From positions 13,179,611 through 13,243,610 of the forward strand of contig NC_092576.1 in NCBI RefSeq assembly GCF_037975245.1: a DNA stretch of 64,000 nucleotides. Direction: 5' to 3'. The stretch's first letter is position 1. Every line of letters starts with the position of its first letter. Of the stretch, positions 21,506 through 33,249 are shown piece by piece. The notes beneath the pieces were generated by a model. It made no database searches, was not told where the DNA came from, and saw only the letters and a list, made by a program, of their open reading frames with translations. This stretch comes from Apostichopus japonicus (Eukaryota; Echinodermata; Holothuroidea; Aspidochirotida; Stichopodidae). The position numbers were made by a program, and so were the translations under genes.

Positions 21506-21893
21506 AGAGGGCGTTGTGGTCAAGTGGTTAAGGCAGTGGACCTGTGATCTAAGGATAACAGGTTCGAGCCCTGGCCAGATCATTGCGTTGTGTCCTTGGG
21601 CAAGGCACTTATTCTCCATTGCCTCTCTTCACCCAGGTGAATAAATGGGGACATTCGACGTGACTTGTAAATATAGTTGCGTGCGCCGGTTTGTGGCTGC
21701 ACCCTATGGGAAGTCCCCCAGGGGACACGTGGCTGTGGTGCACTGTGGTGCCCCAGGAGAGATTGTTTGAATTGTGCACACTTTGGTGTGTAGGTGTGAC
21801 AAGTTACCAATGACCAGGGTTAAGTACAGCGCGGCAAGACTTTATTGTAAGTTGCGCTATATAAGAACTGTGAATTATTATTATTTGTTTGCT
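21506..21893 (+). mobile_element. tRNA-derived SINE with LINE-like 3' tail
   Basis: The head has a pol III A box (GTGGTCAAGTGGTTAAGG) and B box (GGTTCGAGCCC). A body with TGTGTCCTTGGGCAAGGCAC follows, a block common in fish and invertebrate SINEs. The end is TTGCGCTATATAAGAACTGT then (ATT)n, which resembles the LINE 3' ends at 20785-20815 and 17030-17060. Confidence 0.88.
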
Positions 21894-22353
21894 ATAAGCG
21901 CCGACAGAACTTGACAACACACCCTGTATGATAACTGCCAATGAACTAATTGATTTTATTCTTCAGTTATCGTTAAGGTAACACCTATGTTGTATGCTAT
22001 TATTATACATATGATGTCTGGATTGGGTCTCGGTCGACGCACATTGTCGGAGATAGTTAATACATATTAGTTAGAAAGAGTTCCACGTCGTCTCAGTTAC
22101 GTGTTTAGTTGTGTACATATATTTTAACTGTCTCGTACTACTAGCCGAATTAGCTGGTGATATGGCTATCGGTACACTAGCTATATCATTTCTGATCAAA
22201 CCATCATCATAATTAAGCAACAACAAAAAAATCCACATTGATTGCGATGGGTATAGTACTGATTTTTTTTCAAGTCATTTTTTCTGTTGTTACTCTATAT
22301 CCTTAAAGTTTTACGACACGTGATGTTATTGCACCATTGGCTATACTGTAAAC

Positions 22354-22768
22354 CAGGGTTGTCCAACCTACGGCCCGCGGGCCACAGTCCGGCCCACCGC
22401 AAGGTTGCGTCCGGCCCGCCAGAGATGCTTTACGGTGTGAAATTTAGTGAGCAGATTTATTGATAACAATTTGAAGCTATATAATCAATCATTCGAACCT
22501 TCTGGGTCCAAAAACTGCATACAGGTCAGTTTGTGTGACACTCTCTCAGCGGAGGGGAGGGGAGGGGGGCGGCTGGACTTTATTCATCTGTTTTATCAGG
22601 AAGGAAAATAAATCAGTGCGCTCCACGCGCAGTGCTCACATTTTGTTGCTTTGGGCTTAATTCGCGCACAAAAAAAAAATGAAAAATCGAGCGTAGGGTT
22701 CATGCGGCCCCCTCCTTCATCATAATCATTCAAAGTGGCCCTCCTCTGCAAAAGGTTGGACAACCCTG
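22354..22768. mobile_element. nonautonomous hAT element (CAGGGTTGTCCAAC family)
   Basis: Close relative of 10374-10779, with ends CAGGGTTGTCCAACC and GGTTGGACAACCCTG. The exact 8-bp duplication CTGTAAAC is at 22346-22353 and 22769-22776. Confidence 0.95.
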
Positions 22769-22945
22769 CTGTAAACTATTCCCTTTCAACCCTGTATTTG
22801 GCTTTGTGTTGTACCGTACCTGTGTTCCAAATTATATGATTTTTCTCAATGATAATTGGATATTCCATTATGTTTCAACTATCCAAATATCCAAATCTTT
22901 GAAGACCTGTGTCGTTACAACATTTTAGATACTCCTTTTACTTAC

Positions 22946-22988
22946 CAGGTATTCAAACTGCTCCAATATTGTCACGTTATGCTTATTC
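22946..22988 (-). CDS. possible orphan coding exon
   Basis: On the minus strand, TTCATTTTGCAG precedes a 43-bp frame reading NKHNVTILEQFEYL, and then G|GTAAGTAAAAG. Both splice sites are good (entry phase 2, exit phase 0), but no partner exon was found. It lies beyond the stop of the ML gene and does not match its phases. It may be a chance exon-like sequence or part of an unseen gene. Confidence 0.25.
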
Positions 22989-23574
22989 CTGCAAAATGAA
23001 TAATTATCAGCTAGATGTTAGCTAATTTTTACTTTGAGACATACCATCCTTTGAAGTACACGATTAACTCTACTGTGATCCATGGGCTAAATAAAAAGTT
23101 AATAAAAAAGAGTAAAGGTAACTTATATTTCAATGAACATATCACACAAAATATAACACACAATCATTTTTTTCTTTTATGTTACGTTACTAAGTAACTT
23201 CATTAGCAATTCTTGATGACCAGATTTAACCAGTTATAGACGGCTAGGTCTGCTTCAATAATCTCACAGGACGAACATGTAATGAACACATCCATTCATT
23301 TTGGCATACGCTGGTTTGGCAGATATCACTTGTCAATCTGGTCAATGAATATTCATTGCTGATGACGTAGAATACATTTCCGACGCAGTTTGCACAACTT
23401 CCAAAAAATAAGCCCTTTTGTTTTTATTTTCTCATCGCCAAAAAAAAAAAAAAAAAACATTGCTGATAACCTCATAGACTGCAATTCTCAAAATATTTAA
23501 TTTCTGATGTGAGAAAAGTACAAATAAGGCTGAATTTGCTACATTATTTTCTTGTGGTAAGACTAACGGTTGTC

Positions 23575-23952
23575 TTAACGGCATTGAAGACTCGCCCAAA
23601 CCGCGTGCCGCGCTCTGAAAAAGTTAACTTTCGGTTGCTTGCAAGTGAACTACTCTTCTTGTCGCTAAAAAATGCAGGCAGTAATGACACTTAATACCTT
23701 GCTATCTTTTATCTAGACCTGAGATGTCCATCGCTGATATGAACACTGTGTTGTGGGTATTGACCGTAGCTGTATGTTTTGACTGTACGCTAAGTAACGC
23801 TAGTGCCTAATTACCGACGGTAGCAAGCTGTGTGTGTATTTTCTGGGATCGATGGTGGTGTCTAACACTTCTGTTACACCTCATTCGAAACTATGTCAGA
23901 TTACCGGCATGAGACGTTTCTTTGTGCGCGAGTCTTGACACCCTTTAGGCCC
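23575..23952. mobile_element. about 370-bp MITE with CAAGACTCGC-type ends, copy 1
   Basis: Inverted ends GGCATTGAAGACTCGC and GCGCGAGTCTTGACACCCTT. The interior, with GGGATCGATGGTGGTGTCTA, is shared with inverted copies at 28018-28381 and 34608-34950. Confidence 0.8.
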
Positions 23953-23968
23953 TGTGATCTTCCGGCCT

Positions 23969-23978
23969 ATTCTTTGAT

Positions 23979-24062
<84 letters not shown>

Positions 24063-24064
24063 TG

Positions 24065-24148
<84 letters not shown>

Positions 24149-24155
24149 ATATATA
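23969..24155. repeat. (AT)n microsatellite
   Basis: About 185 bp of nearly pure AT repeat interrupted at 24059-24070 by CAGTGTATTTT. Open frames on both strands here (Tyr-Ile repeats) are artefacts. Confidence 0.95.
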
Positions 24156-24803
24156 ATACACTGCAGAGAGCGGTCATGATTAACGTAATGAACCTGTTCC
24201 CTGTTGTCGGCAATTAGTCCTGAACATGACCCATTGTCGTGATTTGTGAGGCATCGTCTGACTCATAATCATTTATGTTTTCATGCTTGCATGTTCAAGA
24301 GGATGAAAATCTAATTTACTGATGGTCTGAAAAATCTGGAGGTTTGAAAGTGATTTAAAGACATTTTAGAAAATCCTGGGGCGAAACAAGAAGATTCCTC
24401 AGCGAGAGACTGGCAGATGGGTTGGGGAGCACTTTTGCTGCTAACCGTGGAGCTCTCCTAGCTGAAAACCTTAACGGTCATGTGTGGCAGAAAGTTGAAT
24501 GACGATAGCCGAAGCCATGAGCTATCATATGGTGGGTAGGACATGACAGTGGACAAACATCTATCTATGCTCTAGCGGCCTTGGAAAGTGACGAGTTTAG
24601 TGTGTAAGTCAATGGGAGCAATCAATTGTGGTATGTATTCATGTATTTTAGATCCTACTGCAAGCAGGAACTCGCGAAGAGGCCTCATTGGCTTATCAAA
24701 GCAGCAAGCTAACCGAAGTCAGTCTCATACAATCATATTTAACGTCCTTGATTATGAATTGTCAATTGTCAACAACTCTGTAACTGGACGACATACATTA
24801 ATC

Positions 24804-24875
24804 TTGGAGTGACTCGAACCGGGGACCTTATGATTGGAAGGCTCCGGCGTTAACCATTGAGCTAACCACTCGACA
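24804..24875 (-). repeat. tRNA-like pseudogene or SINE head
   Basis: On the minus strand, A box TTAGCTCAATGGTTAACGCC and B box GGTTCGAGTC, with CCTTCCAA where an anticodon loop would be (TCC, glycine-like). The acceptor arms do not pair, so a functional tRNA is unlikely. Confidence 0.6.
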
Positions 24876-25106
24876 ATTTGTAAAACACCTGTATTAACAA
24901 TATAGGTGTTAAATATTGGGAGCAAGCAAATTGTGGTATGACACCTTTATTAACAATAACAATTACTAAATAGGAACAAGGAAGATGAATAGCTGTCGGT
25001 TCATTTAAAGTGCAGTTTAGTAAAGCCATGATCCTTCACAAGTATATAACACAAGTTTATATTAACATCGGCCAAACATTTTCTTGAAGCTTATCTCCGT
25101 CATCTC

Positions 25107-25111
<5 letters not shown>

Positions 25112-25203
<92 letters not shown>
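25112..25203. repeat. (AT)n(GT)n microsatellite
   Basis: About 60 bp of AT repeat runs directly into about 30 bp of GT repeat. Confidence 0.95.
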
Positions 25204-25204
<1 letters not shown>

Positions 25205-25576
25205 CTTTAAATCACAGAACATTGTTAGTCATTGTATCTTCCAGAAAATGACAAAAGACAGTTTGGGAAAAAGGATTATTAGGGTTTAAAGTCCCTGCGT
25301 TACGTTATATAATGGAAAATGAATCATGGCAGATCTGTTCCTTCAAGTGCTTGATCTGTTCACAAGTGTGTGATATTATCTAGATTTTGTTGCAAGATTT
25401 GATATAATGAGACACATAGCAACATGAATATCACGAATAACGTGAATAACATGAATAACATGAATATTTTCATCTCGGTTATAAATTGTAATGAAGGTAC
25501 ACAATTACTTCACATATACGGTAGTTAACAACAAGAGTCCATTCGCCTCTGAAATAGAATGAGATACAACGGATAG

Positions 25577-25690
25577 TCATTGTTGTGGCCGAGTAGATAA
25601 AGGCGGTGGCACTTTAAGCAATGAGGCTTAGCAATCAGGAGATTCCGAGTTCGATACCAGGCCGGGTCATATAGTAAGGTGGGTTTTTCA
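25577..25690 (+). repeat. tRNA-derived SINE head (Ser/Leu-like)
   Basis: GTGGCCGAGTAGATAAAGGC resembles the class-II tRNA A box. GAGTTCGATACCAG resembles the B box, about 60 bp later with a variable-arm-like insert. The sequence then continues without tRNA structure. Confidence 0.55.
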
Positions 25691-25904
25691 TCCAAAAGCA
25701 ATCATACGGTTTTCCCATCTGAATTAACTTTCTCAATTAAAAAGATTCCAAATTTGAGTTAAAATGTTAAACTGGAAGCCAACCGACGTGAAAGTTGTAA
25801 TCTACAAGCCCTTGCGGGTATCTCCCATACAAACTTGTGTTCGCTTAAGCGTCGTAAATAATAGCTGCTGCGTATTATTATTAATAAAGAAAAAGAATGA
25901 ACTG

Positions 25905-26365
25905 TTTGAATATGCACTAAGCGGTCTTTTGTTAGAATATTCACTAAACGGTCTTCTTTGAATATTCAATAAGCGGTCCTCTTTGAATTTTGACTAAGCG
26001 GTCTGCTTTGAATATTCACTAAGCGGTCTTGTTTGAATGTTCACTAAGTGGTCTTTTGTTTGAATATGCATTAAGCGGTTTTTTGTTTGAATATTCACTA
26101 AGCGGTCTTTTGTTTGAATATTCACTAAGCGGTCTTTTGTCTGAATATTCACTAAGTGGTCGTGTTAGAATATTCACTAAGCGGTCTCCTTTGAATATTC
26201 ACTAAGCGGTCTCCTTTGAATATTCACCATGCGGTCTCCTTTGAATATTCACTAAGCGGTCTTTTGTTTGAATATTCACTAAGTGGTCGTGTTAGAATAT
26301 TCACTAAGCGGTCTCCTTTGAATATTCACTAAGCGGTCTCGTCTGAATATTCACTTAGTGGTCTT
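25905..26365. repeat. 26-28 bp minisatellite, GAATATTCACTAAGCGGTCT
   Basis: About 17 copies with variable spacer (CCTTT, TTTGTTT, GTGTTA). It starts 13 bp beyond the ML gene stop codon, so it would be transcribed as its 3' UTR. Confidence 0.9.
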
Positions 26366-26377
26366 GATTTCTTCTTC

Positions 26378-29300
26378 CTAGAAGGGACAGTCATGGATAT
26401 AAAAGCCGAAAGCAAGATTGTAATCATCGTCGTATAACGATACCCAAGCTCTGTAGATTCCCTGCATGGCGAAAGAGAGATGTATACAATCCGATATTAT
26501 TATGATATTATATATGATATGATAATGTATGCAGAATATGTGATTGCTAATTGTAATTGCTAATTGCTAATTGTAATTTATACAGCGGGGTGGGGGAACA
26601 TCGAAGGAAAAGAAGTACATATAATTATATTTTATGGAAAGATATAGGGGAAGTCCTCTGCAATATAACGATAGATTCCGATGAAAGACACTACCTTTAA
26701 GCAGCTGAGATTCATACTATGGAAGCGGGATGAAATTCTTTGTTTAAACATGGAGCTATAACCGTTATAACTCCATAGTTTAAATAAGCGGACCATTGGT
26801 CAGTTCATCGGAAGTAAAACAAATCTCAATAGGAAAAAGTAGGATTTATGTGACTTCAATAAATACATCAGAAACAATATGTCAGACCTTAACAAGTTCT
26901 TGGACTATAACATATCAAAACTAACAGTACATTTCTTTCAATTCGAGTTTCTTCGTTTGGGCACATTCTTTACAATGCATTTTAGTAGCCTATTAATCCT
27001 AAACAACTAAAATAAGAAGAACGTCGCTCCTTTATTATTCCAATGTTGGAATTTTTGACTCCAACTTTGGGAGACGTCTATAGTGATAAAGTCTCGGATC
27101 GAAATGTTAAATCATCGATATCATGACTGGTAATAACTTATCAAAATGAAATGTGATTGAAAAAAAAAATTCACCCCCTTCAATCTTTTTGGCGGAATGT
27201 GCTGTAAATCAGTGACACAAAAAAAAAAGAGCCCGAAAAAGCGATGATTACTACTCTCACCTTTTCAAGGTACGGGGTTAGTGTGAGAACTGGAAACATG
27301 TATGATCTCTTTTCTGCATGGGAGAAAGAGAGATTAAGTAAGAGAGATTAAGTAAGAGAGATTAAGAAAGAGATATTAAGAAAGAGAAAGATAAAATTAA
27401 GAACCACAGTCGACACCAGTGTCATGAAACGGCGGTTACAGATAATTTCAAAAAAGGAGTTTTTAATCGTTTATAAATATTTTCCCCTTCTAACATCAAA
27501 CAAAATACTGTATGTAAGTACAGCAAAGAATTGTGTACAATTTGGATGTGTTAAAACTTCAAAGAATTGATTCACACCCCTGAAAACACTGTTTTGTAAG
27601 ATTAGCTAGTTTGAGTTTTAGCACATGATACCTGCTGTTCCTTCATGTTTTGACACGTAGCGGTTAACAAATTCATTACTTAAATGCAGTTTTAAACTGA
27701 TTTCTCAACAAAAATGAATTAGTTTTAAATAGTGAATAAAATCATCTTCTATAGTATCTTGAAACAGCATTTACACAAAGATCAAAATTTACAAGATATT
27801 GTATTATTTATTTATGTCTCCTTGTTCCCCTCCCCCACCGCCCCCCACCCATCCAAAAATGTTAAAAGCAAACATTTCTCGGAAAACCAACGTCAAAGGC
27901 AACGTCCAGAATATGTTAATGTGTAATAATGTGTAAGATTAACAATCAGTATCCTATACTGTGAGTATTGTGTATTGCAGCGAGTTATACTCCGATCCCT
28001 TTCGCCTCTATATCAGATTTAATGGGAGTGAAGACTCGCGCACAAAGAAACGTCTGATGCCGGTAATCTTGCCTAGTTTCCAATGAGGTGTAAAAGAAGT
28101 GTTAGACACCACCATCGATCCCAGAAAATTCACATACAGCTTGCTACCGTCGGTAATAAGACACTAGTGTATAGTCAATACATGCAGCTACGGTCAATAC
28201 CCACAACACAGTGTACATATCAGCGATGGACATCTCAGGTCTAGATAAAAGATAACAAGGTATCACGTTTCATAACTGTCTGCATTTTGTAGCGAAAAGA
28301 TTAAAACTTCACATGCAAGCAACGGATACTTAATTTTCAGAGGGCGGCACGCGGTTTGGGGCGAGTCTTCAATGCCTTTACAGATCGGGGTAAACTTTGG
28401 GACAAAGAATAGCACACTTCAATACCCACTCCATTTTGTAAACTTATGTAAAATTTCCAACTGGCCTAATTAGATGCAATTTGGTGCTCCAAATGAGATT
28501 TTTTTCTCATTTGAAAATGAAAAAGGGGCTTTCTGACTTGCGAAGCGGGGGGGGGGGGGGCGGAATGATACTTCCGCCCTCCACATTTTTCACTGGGGGG
28601 GGGGGCTGGCGCCCCCCAGCCCCCCGGTTCCTACGCCCTTGTGTAAATCTCATCCCGAGATCCGGCTTCAGGATTTCAGAAATGTTTTCGGATGTGCGTT
28701 TATCGTCTGCTTACCTCCCTCGATAATTGGGCAAAGGTTTTTTAAGTCACACAATACCCCATCGAATTGTTTACTCCACGTTCCATCGGTCTTGGTTAAG
28801 TTGGCCTTTATCGTAGGAAACGAAATGTTGTAGGCTAGAACACAAGCATGAGAGAACACAAGCATGTTTAATTAATGTTAGCAAGTCGGTAATTAGAAGT
28901 ACTTACATGAAAATCGCAATCGTAGATAAGTTACTCAATAACATTGGGAAATATTTGGGTGAAAAGCGATGTTCTAAACTAAAAAACAGTTTAGAGTTGA
29001 TCTATCATAGCAAATTAAACTCTTGAAATTTAAAAAGAAAAGAAAAGAAAGTACATTGCGTTTGTCCGTTATGGCATATGTATGGCATATGAAATTATGG
29101 GCATTACATCTCTTAACTTTAGCGTTACTCACTTCTTTTATAGCTTGATATTACATTGCGTGAAAACTTTCCCTAGAATGGTTTGTGTTTATGAGCGGAA
29201 TTACGATGACGCAGAACAATAAAAGGAATGCATTTTTGTAGGATAAAAGATCTTCATTCTTGAAACTGTTTCAAAATATGTCTAGGTTTGAGTGAAAGGA

Positions 29301-30216
29301 AACATACAGGAGTAAAGGCAAATTATTATATTACAGGCATGAGCTTTTTTCCGCGAATTCGCAGAATATCCGTGATTTCTTTTCTACCTCGGGGACAAAA
29401 ACTATTATCCTAACACACCGTATCATACGCAAACTGGAGCCTATACCGCAATATTTGCAAAGTTCCGTGATTTTTTTTTTTTTTACCCCAGGCTCATCCC
29501 TGTATATTAGGTTCTATGAGGGATATCTTATTAGACTTACAAACTAAAAAAGAAAAGATAAGAAAACAGACTTTAACACCTGCGTGAAAAGAGTAGGATT
29601 CGGAATTTTAAAAGTAGAAAAATAATGTAGTTAAATACAATCATTGCAATGTGATTCTTAGAGGGTCGGATTCGAATTTGCAAATTAGTCGATTGAGGGT
29701 TGTAATTATCATTTTCAAGTAGCTAGGCTAACAAATAACAAGGCCATTGCACGCGAGTGACAAAATATACATTTTCTGATAAACCTGAAAAGCCCCCCCC
29801 CCAAAAAAAAAAAAAAAGGAAAATAAAGTCAACAATTACATGGATAAAATCCAAACATAGCAAACAATGGTTCACCGCGTATAGGTGGATTTGGTGCGAA
29901 CGACATCGAAGCTCCGTCTGAAAAAATACCTGCAACAGAGAGGAACAAAATAACGAACCTCAGTCAGATATGGTTGGAACTAGAATTCATAGCTGCTACT
30001 GTTTGTCGTGCGAAACAATTCGACGCTTCGACATTTCGGCCAAATGTATAGGAGAGAGATATAGCATACGAATACTCATTCATGGAGCCCGAGTCAACAC
30101 TATTAACAAATATACGCATATTTACTAACTAACACCGACGAAGTTAGTAACTCCTTTAGTAGACCTAATTCTTTTTATTTGTTTACGTTGTTTGTGTGTA
30201 TAGCTATACATATAGG

Positions 30217-30257
<41 letters not shown>

Positions 30258-31270
30258 GCCTATATATATAGGCCTATATATAAATAGGCCTATATATAGG
30301 CCTATATATATATAGGCCTATATATATATAGGCCTATATATATATATATATGCCTATATATATATTGTCGTTTACCTCCATTGCATTAACATAAAGTCTG
30401 TTCAAAGTATCTCTTTCGAGATCCGGCTTTAGGAATCACAAATGATTTTTCGAGTTGGTTAGCATCATGTTTGATCTCTAGAGTAAGGCAAAATATGTCA
30501 CCAAAAACAGAACTAGTATTGTTCGATACAGGTGACAAACGCCTACAGTGGAATTACGACCTTCCTTACCGCTTTCGAACCTCTGGACATAAAATCAGCG
30601 TCCATAGCCCTAGTGGTTAGGGTGTCCGCGTACATTATTGTAATATATTGGAAGCTTTTGAAGGGGATTCAATTCAGCGTCCTACGAATCCCGAGTTCAG
30701 GAAGTCGTTTGCTAATATATGAGATCAATTGATTTGTTTAGATAGAGTATAGGTAACGCCCCGTCCAGACAGACATTCGTTACAGTGTTGTCTATTAGGA
30801 TTGACATTATTACGAATGATAAAAAGGAGTGGTGACTTCACCCAGGCGCACTGATTTTCTGGGTAAAATGATGTTCTTGATCCTGAAGTTTATTCGCAAT
30901 GTGCATTAGAATTCCTGAAACTAACATATAGGCCTAGCCTAAAAGAGCCTGCATGGTGCAATGAATGCATGGTTAAATCAATACAGACGTTAATTACACT
31001 TCGATTATCTGACACTTAAAATGGGGTCATAAGTTCGTCTTTCCCCCACCCCCCCCCCAGCCCTTACTCACCCCTCACATAATCGTTAATTAAGCTTGTT
31101 AACTTACCATATATAGAAAAGTTGCATGGTGTTGAGGCATTCAAAAAGCTCTCCGCTGATTCCATGGTTCTGTAAGGAACGGCCAGCGCAAATCCAATTA
31201 AAAACGGTAGAATCATAAATACGTCCATACTGGTGCGTAACATTGGCGTGGAGTGTTGTGTGAGTGTCAT
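26378..31270 (-). CDS. secreted ML-domain (NPC2/MD-2/GM2A-like) lipid-binding protein
   Basis: A complete five-exon gene: 31108-31270, 29876-29929, 28715-28834, 27261-27313 and 26378-26461 (stop TAG 26378-26380). It encodes 157 residues; phases run 1,1,1,0 and every junction is GT-AG with good pyrimidine tracts. Residues 19-31 are a hydrophobic signal core (MILPFLIGFALAV); initiation at Met10 or Met15 would give a more usual signal peptide. The mature part has Cys49, SFAPNPPIRG, then C101-DLKNL-C107-P-I. That C-x5-C-P-I spacing is the same as in NPC2-type ML proteins. GIYRAWVSLYDDD follows, the G-x-Y strand near the end of ML domains. ML proteins bind sterols, phospholipids or glycolipids in a beta-sandwich; the ligand here cannot be told. 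Oddity: the last cysteine (Cys155) lies seven residues after the usual position (F148). A (TA)n-rich sequence lies just upstream of the start. Confidence 0.8.
26480..28017. other. ML gene introns 3 (part) and 4
   Basis: Apart from the 53-bp coding exon at 27261-27313, this is low-complexity intron, with a short AAGAGAGATTAAGT repeat at 27328-27390. No other exon seen. Confidence 0.5.
28018..28381. mobile_element. MITE with CAAGACTCGC-type ends, copy 2 (inverted)
   Basis: Reverse complement of 23575-23952, ending GGGGCGAGTCTTCAATGCC. In the intron between ML exons 3 and 4. Confidence 0.8.
28400..28642. mobile_element. hAT-like fragment related to 4414-4752
   Basis: Shares GCAATTTGGTGCTCCAAATG and the right end GGTTCCTACGCCCTTG. 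The left end is missing. It contains G11-G12 homopolymers. Confidence 0.75.
29334..29502. mobile_element. 169-bp hAT-like MITE
   Basis: The ends are CAGGCATGAGC and GGCTCATCCCTG, with TATATTA duplicated on both sides. The interior (GAATTCGCAGAATATCCGTG, AACTGGAGCCTATACCGCAA) recurs at 34481-34608 and, inverted and diverged, in 38070-38359. Confidence 0.75.
30211..30364. repeat. (AT)n with AGGCCTAT interspersions
   Basis: Self-complementary TATAGGCCTATA units in an AT run, in ML intron 1. Strong hairpin potential. Confidence 0.85.
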
Positions 31271-31447
31271 GGCTTAATTATATATATTTGCTAATAAGGA
31301 AGCACTTTGCGGAAGTTTATTAGTAGTGAAGTAGCCCTAATGGATCTTACTTTTTCCCCCATTATATGGTGGAGTTTTGCGTGAGAGATATGGCTTAATT
31401 ATATATATATATATATACTGCTTATAAGGAAGCACTTTGCGGAAGTT
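31255..31447. repeat. short tandem duplication at the ML promoter
   Basis: ATGGCTTAATTATATATAT .. TAAGGAAGCACTTTGCGGAA occurs at 31268-31315 and again at 31390-31447. The first copy includes the ML start codon region, so the second may be a duplicated promoter with the TATA-like run. Confidence 0.7.
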
Positions 31448-31569
31448 CCGAGTACGTAGTTACCGTGTTTGAACATACAACTTTTGTGAAACGTTTTTTC
31501 TCTTGTATACTGTACTTTGAAGGTGTTTCACACACATTATGAACTATTGAACTTAAAAATGAATTTAAA

Positions 31570-31822
31570 ACCCCTTTTTTATTTCCAAATGAGAAAAAAA
31601 TCTCATTTGGAGCACCAAATTGCAGATAAGGCCAGGTGAAAATGCCAAATTATATACAAAATGGAGTGGTTGGGTTGAAGTGTGCTATATTGCACCAAAT
31701 TGCATCTGAGGCCACCTGGAAATGCAAAAATTTCCAAAGGGGAGGGGGACACCACCTCCCCCAGGCCGGCCATCAGTCTTCAGCCCCCCCCCCCCACTCA
31801 AAAGTACCTTCCTAAGCCACTG
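31570..31822. mobile_element. hAT-like fragment related to 4414-4752 (inverted)
   Basis: The right end TACCTTCCTAAGCCACTG is the inverse of the left end of 4414-4752. The interior CTCATTTGGAGCACCAAATT is shared. The left part is missing. Confidence 0.75.
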
Positions 31823-31861
31823 TCTTTATACTTATGTTTAAAGTTAAAGAACCTAACGGCT

Positions 31862-32760
31862 CAGGGGCGGATGCAGGATTTTTGACAGGGGGGGGGGGGT
31901 GTGACTGGTCCAGCCGCGCTTGATCGAAAGACTATCTAAGCGGAGCGCCACCATCGGTTGGCGCGGAGCGTACCAGAAAATTTTTGGCTTTACAAACCCC
32001 CCCAGATGGCCGGAAACGGCACTTCCCGAGTATTCTAAGCTGCATGTACCAAGCCTGAAAATATGGATCTCATGTCTGCAATTTCTCAATTGATGAGAAA
32101 AAAACTATCTATGAAATATGGTAATACATATCAGATGAGTTGAGATGATACAAAAATCATAATGCCTTTAGCCACCAATCCCCCTCCCGTTCCGTCACCA
32201 CTGTTTGATACAGGGCCGGATCCAGGATTCTGGAAGGGTGAGGGGTTTCGCCTCCAGTGATCCTAGGGTCTAAGGGGAGTGGGTTTCCCTCTATCCATTG
32301 TGAAATTCTTGGATATTTAAGTACAACAGGGAACCCCCTTCAATTAAGCCATTCAAAGCACCTACAAAAACTCACTCGAAATGTATCTGCATCAGTACGA
32401 GTTAGCTAGTTTTATTGATGATCTATTCATGGTAGATTGGAGAGAAAAAACGCCGTGGATGTTTCTCAATGAACTTTCGGACCACTTCGTCAGTGTCGAT
32501 AGAAGTGTTATAATACGTGTTCCAGACAGGCGCGGCGGAACGGAAATATTATTGGGGGGGGGGGGCTAATGTGTGGAGACTATCTAAGCGGAGCGCCACC
32601 ATCGGTTGGCGCGGAGCGTACAAGAAAATTTTGGGTTTTTTCAAACCCCCAGATGGCCGGAAACGGCACTTCCCGAGTGTTTTATGCTGCGAATACCTGG
32701 CCCTAAAATATGGGTCTCAAGCCTGCAATTTCTCAGATTGCACGTAAAGTCTGTAAAAAC
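31862..32760. mobile_element. nested GC-rich hAT-like fragments
   Basis: At least two partial copies of a family marked by CTAAGCGGAGCGCCACCATC, GGTTGGCGCGGAGCGTAC and ATGGCCGGAAACGGCACTTC (31930-32045 and 32580-32690). End-like CAGGGGCGGATGCAGG at 31862 and CAGGGCCGGATCCAGG at 32213. Element borders could not be resolved. Confidence 0.65.
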
Positions 32761-32847
32761 ATTGTAATTTGTATATTCGATGGTGTTTTAAGAGAGTAGC
32801 TATTACTCGTAGTGTACTCGCAAAGACGTTTTTGAGTGTAGTAAGGG

Positions 32848-33249
32848 CAGTGGCGGGGCTAGGGGTATTGGTCGGGGGGGGGCAAGAATGGTCTGTAGGG
32901 GCGCTTTCGACACTATCTAAGCGGAGCGCCACCACAGGTTGGCGCGGAGCGTACAGAAAATTTTTGAGTAAAGATACTCCCGAGATTGCAGGAAATGACC
33001 CTTTCCGGGGCCTTGCTAATTTGCAGATAAACGGAGAATAAATAGGTGTCGTCGCCATTTTGTCGGAAAATACACCGACAGAATATGACAAATGTCAATA
33101 GGTATATGAGAGCGCAATAAAATAGTCAAAAATCGCGAATAAGTAAAAAGTAGTGAAAAGCTGAAAAGGGCGCCAGCAGTCCATTTGAGTCCGTCGGGGG
33201 GGGGGGCATCCGCCCCTGACTGTATATATGGACGCTCGATCCGCCACTA
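32848..33249. mobile_element. 402-bp nonautonomous hAT element
   Basis: Starts CAGTGGCGGGGCTAGG and ends CGATCCGCCACTA. The exact 8-bp duplication AGTAAGGG is at 32840-32847 and 33250-33257. An inverted family member is at 63117-63519. Confidence 0.92.

Noticed and set aside
21506-21590. Functional tRNA gene
   Set aside because: The A and B boxes are present but the arms do not close, and the sequence continues into a SINE body and LINE-like tail.
23893-24213. Tyr-Ile repeat open frames on both strands
   Set aside because: They are translations of the (AT)n microsatellite.
32381-32569. 63-codon frame with gene-like composition
   Set aside because: It runs into the poly-G and GC-rich hAT-like fragment, and has no splice sites or recognised domain.
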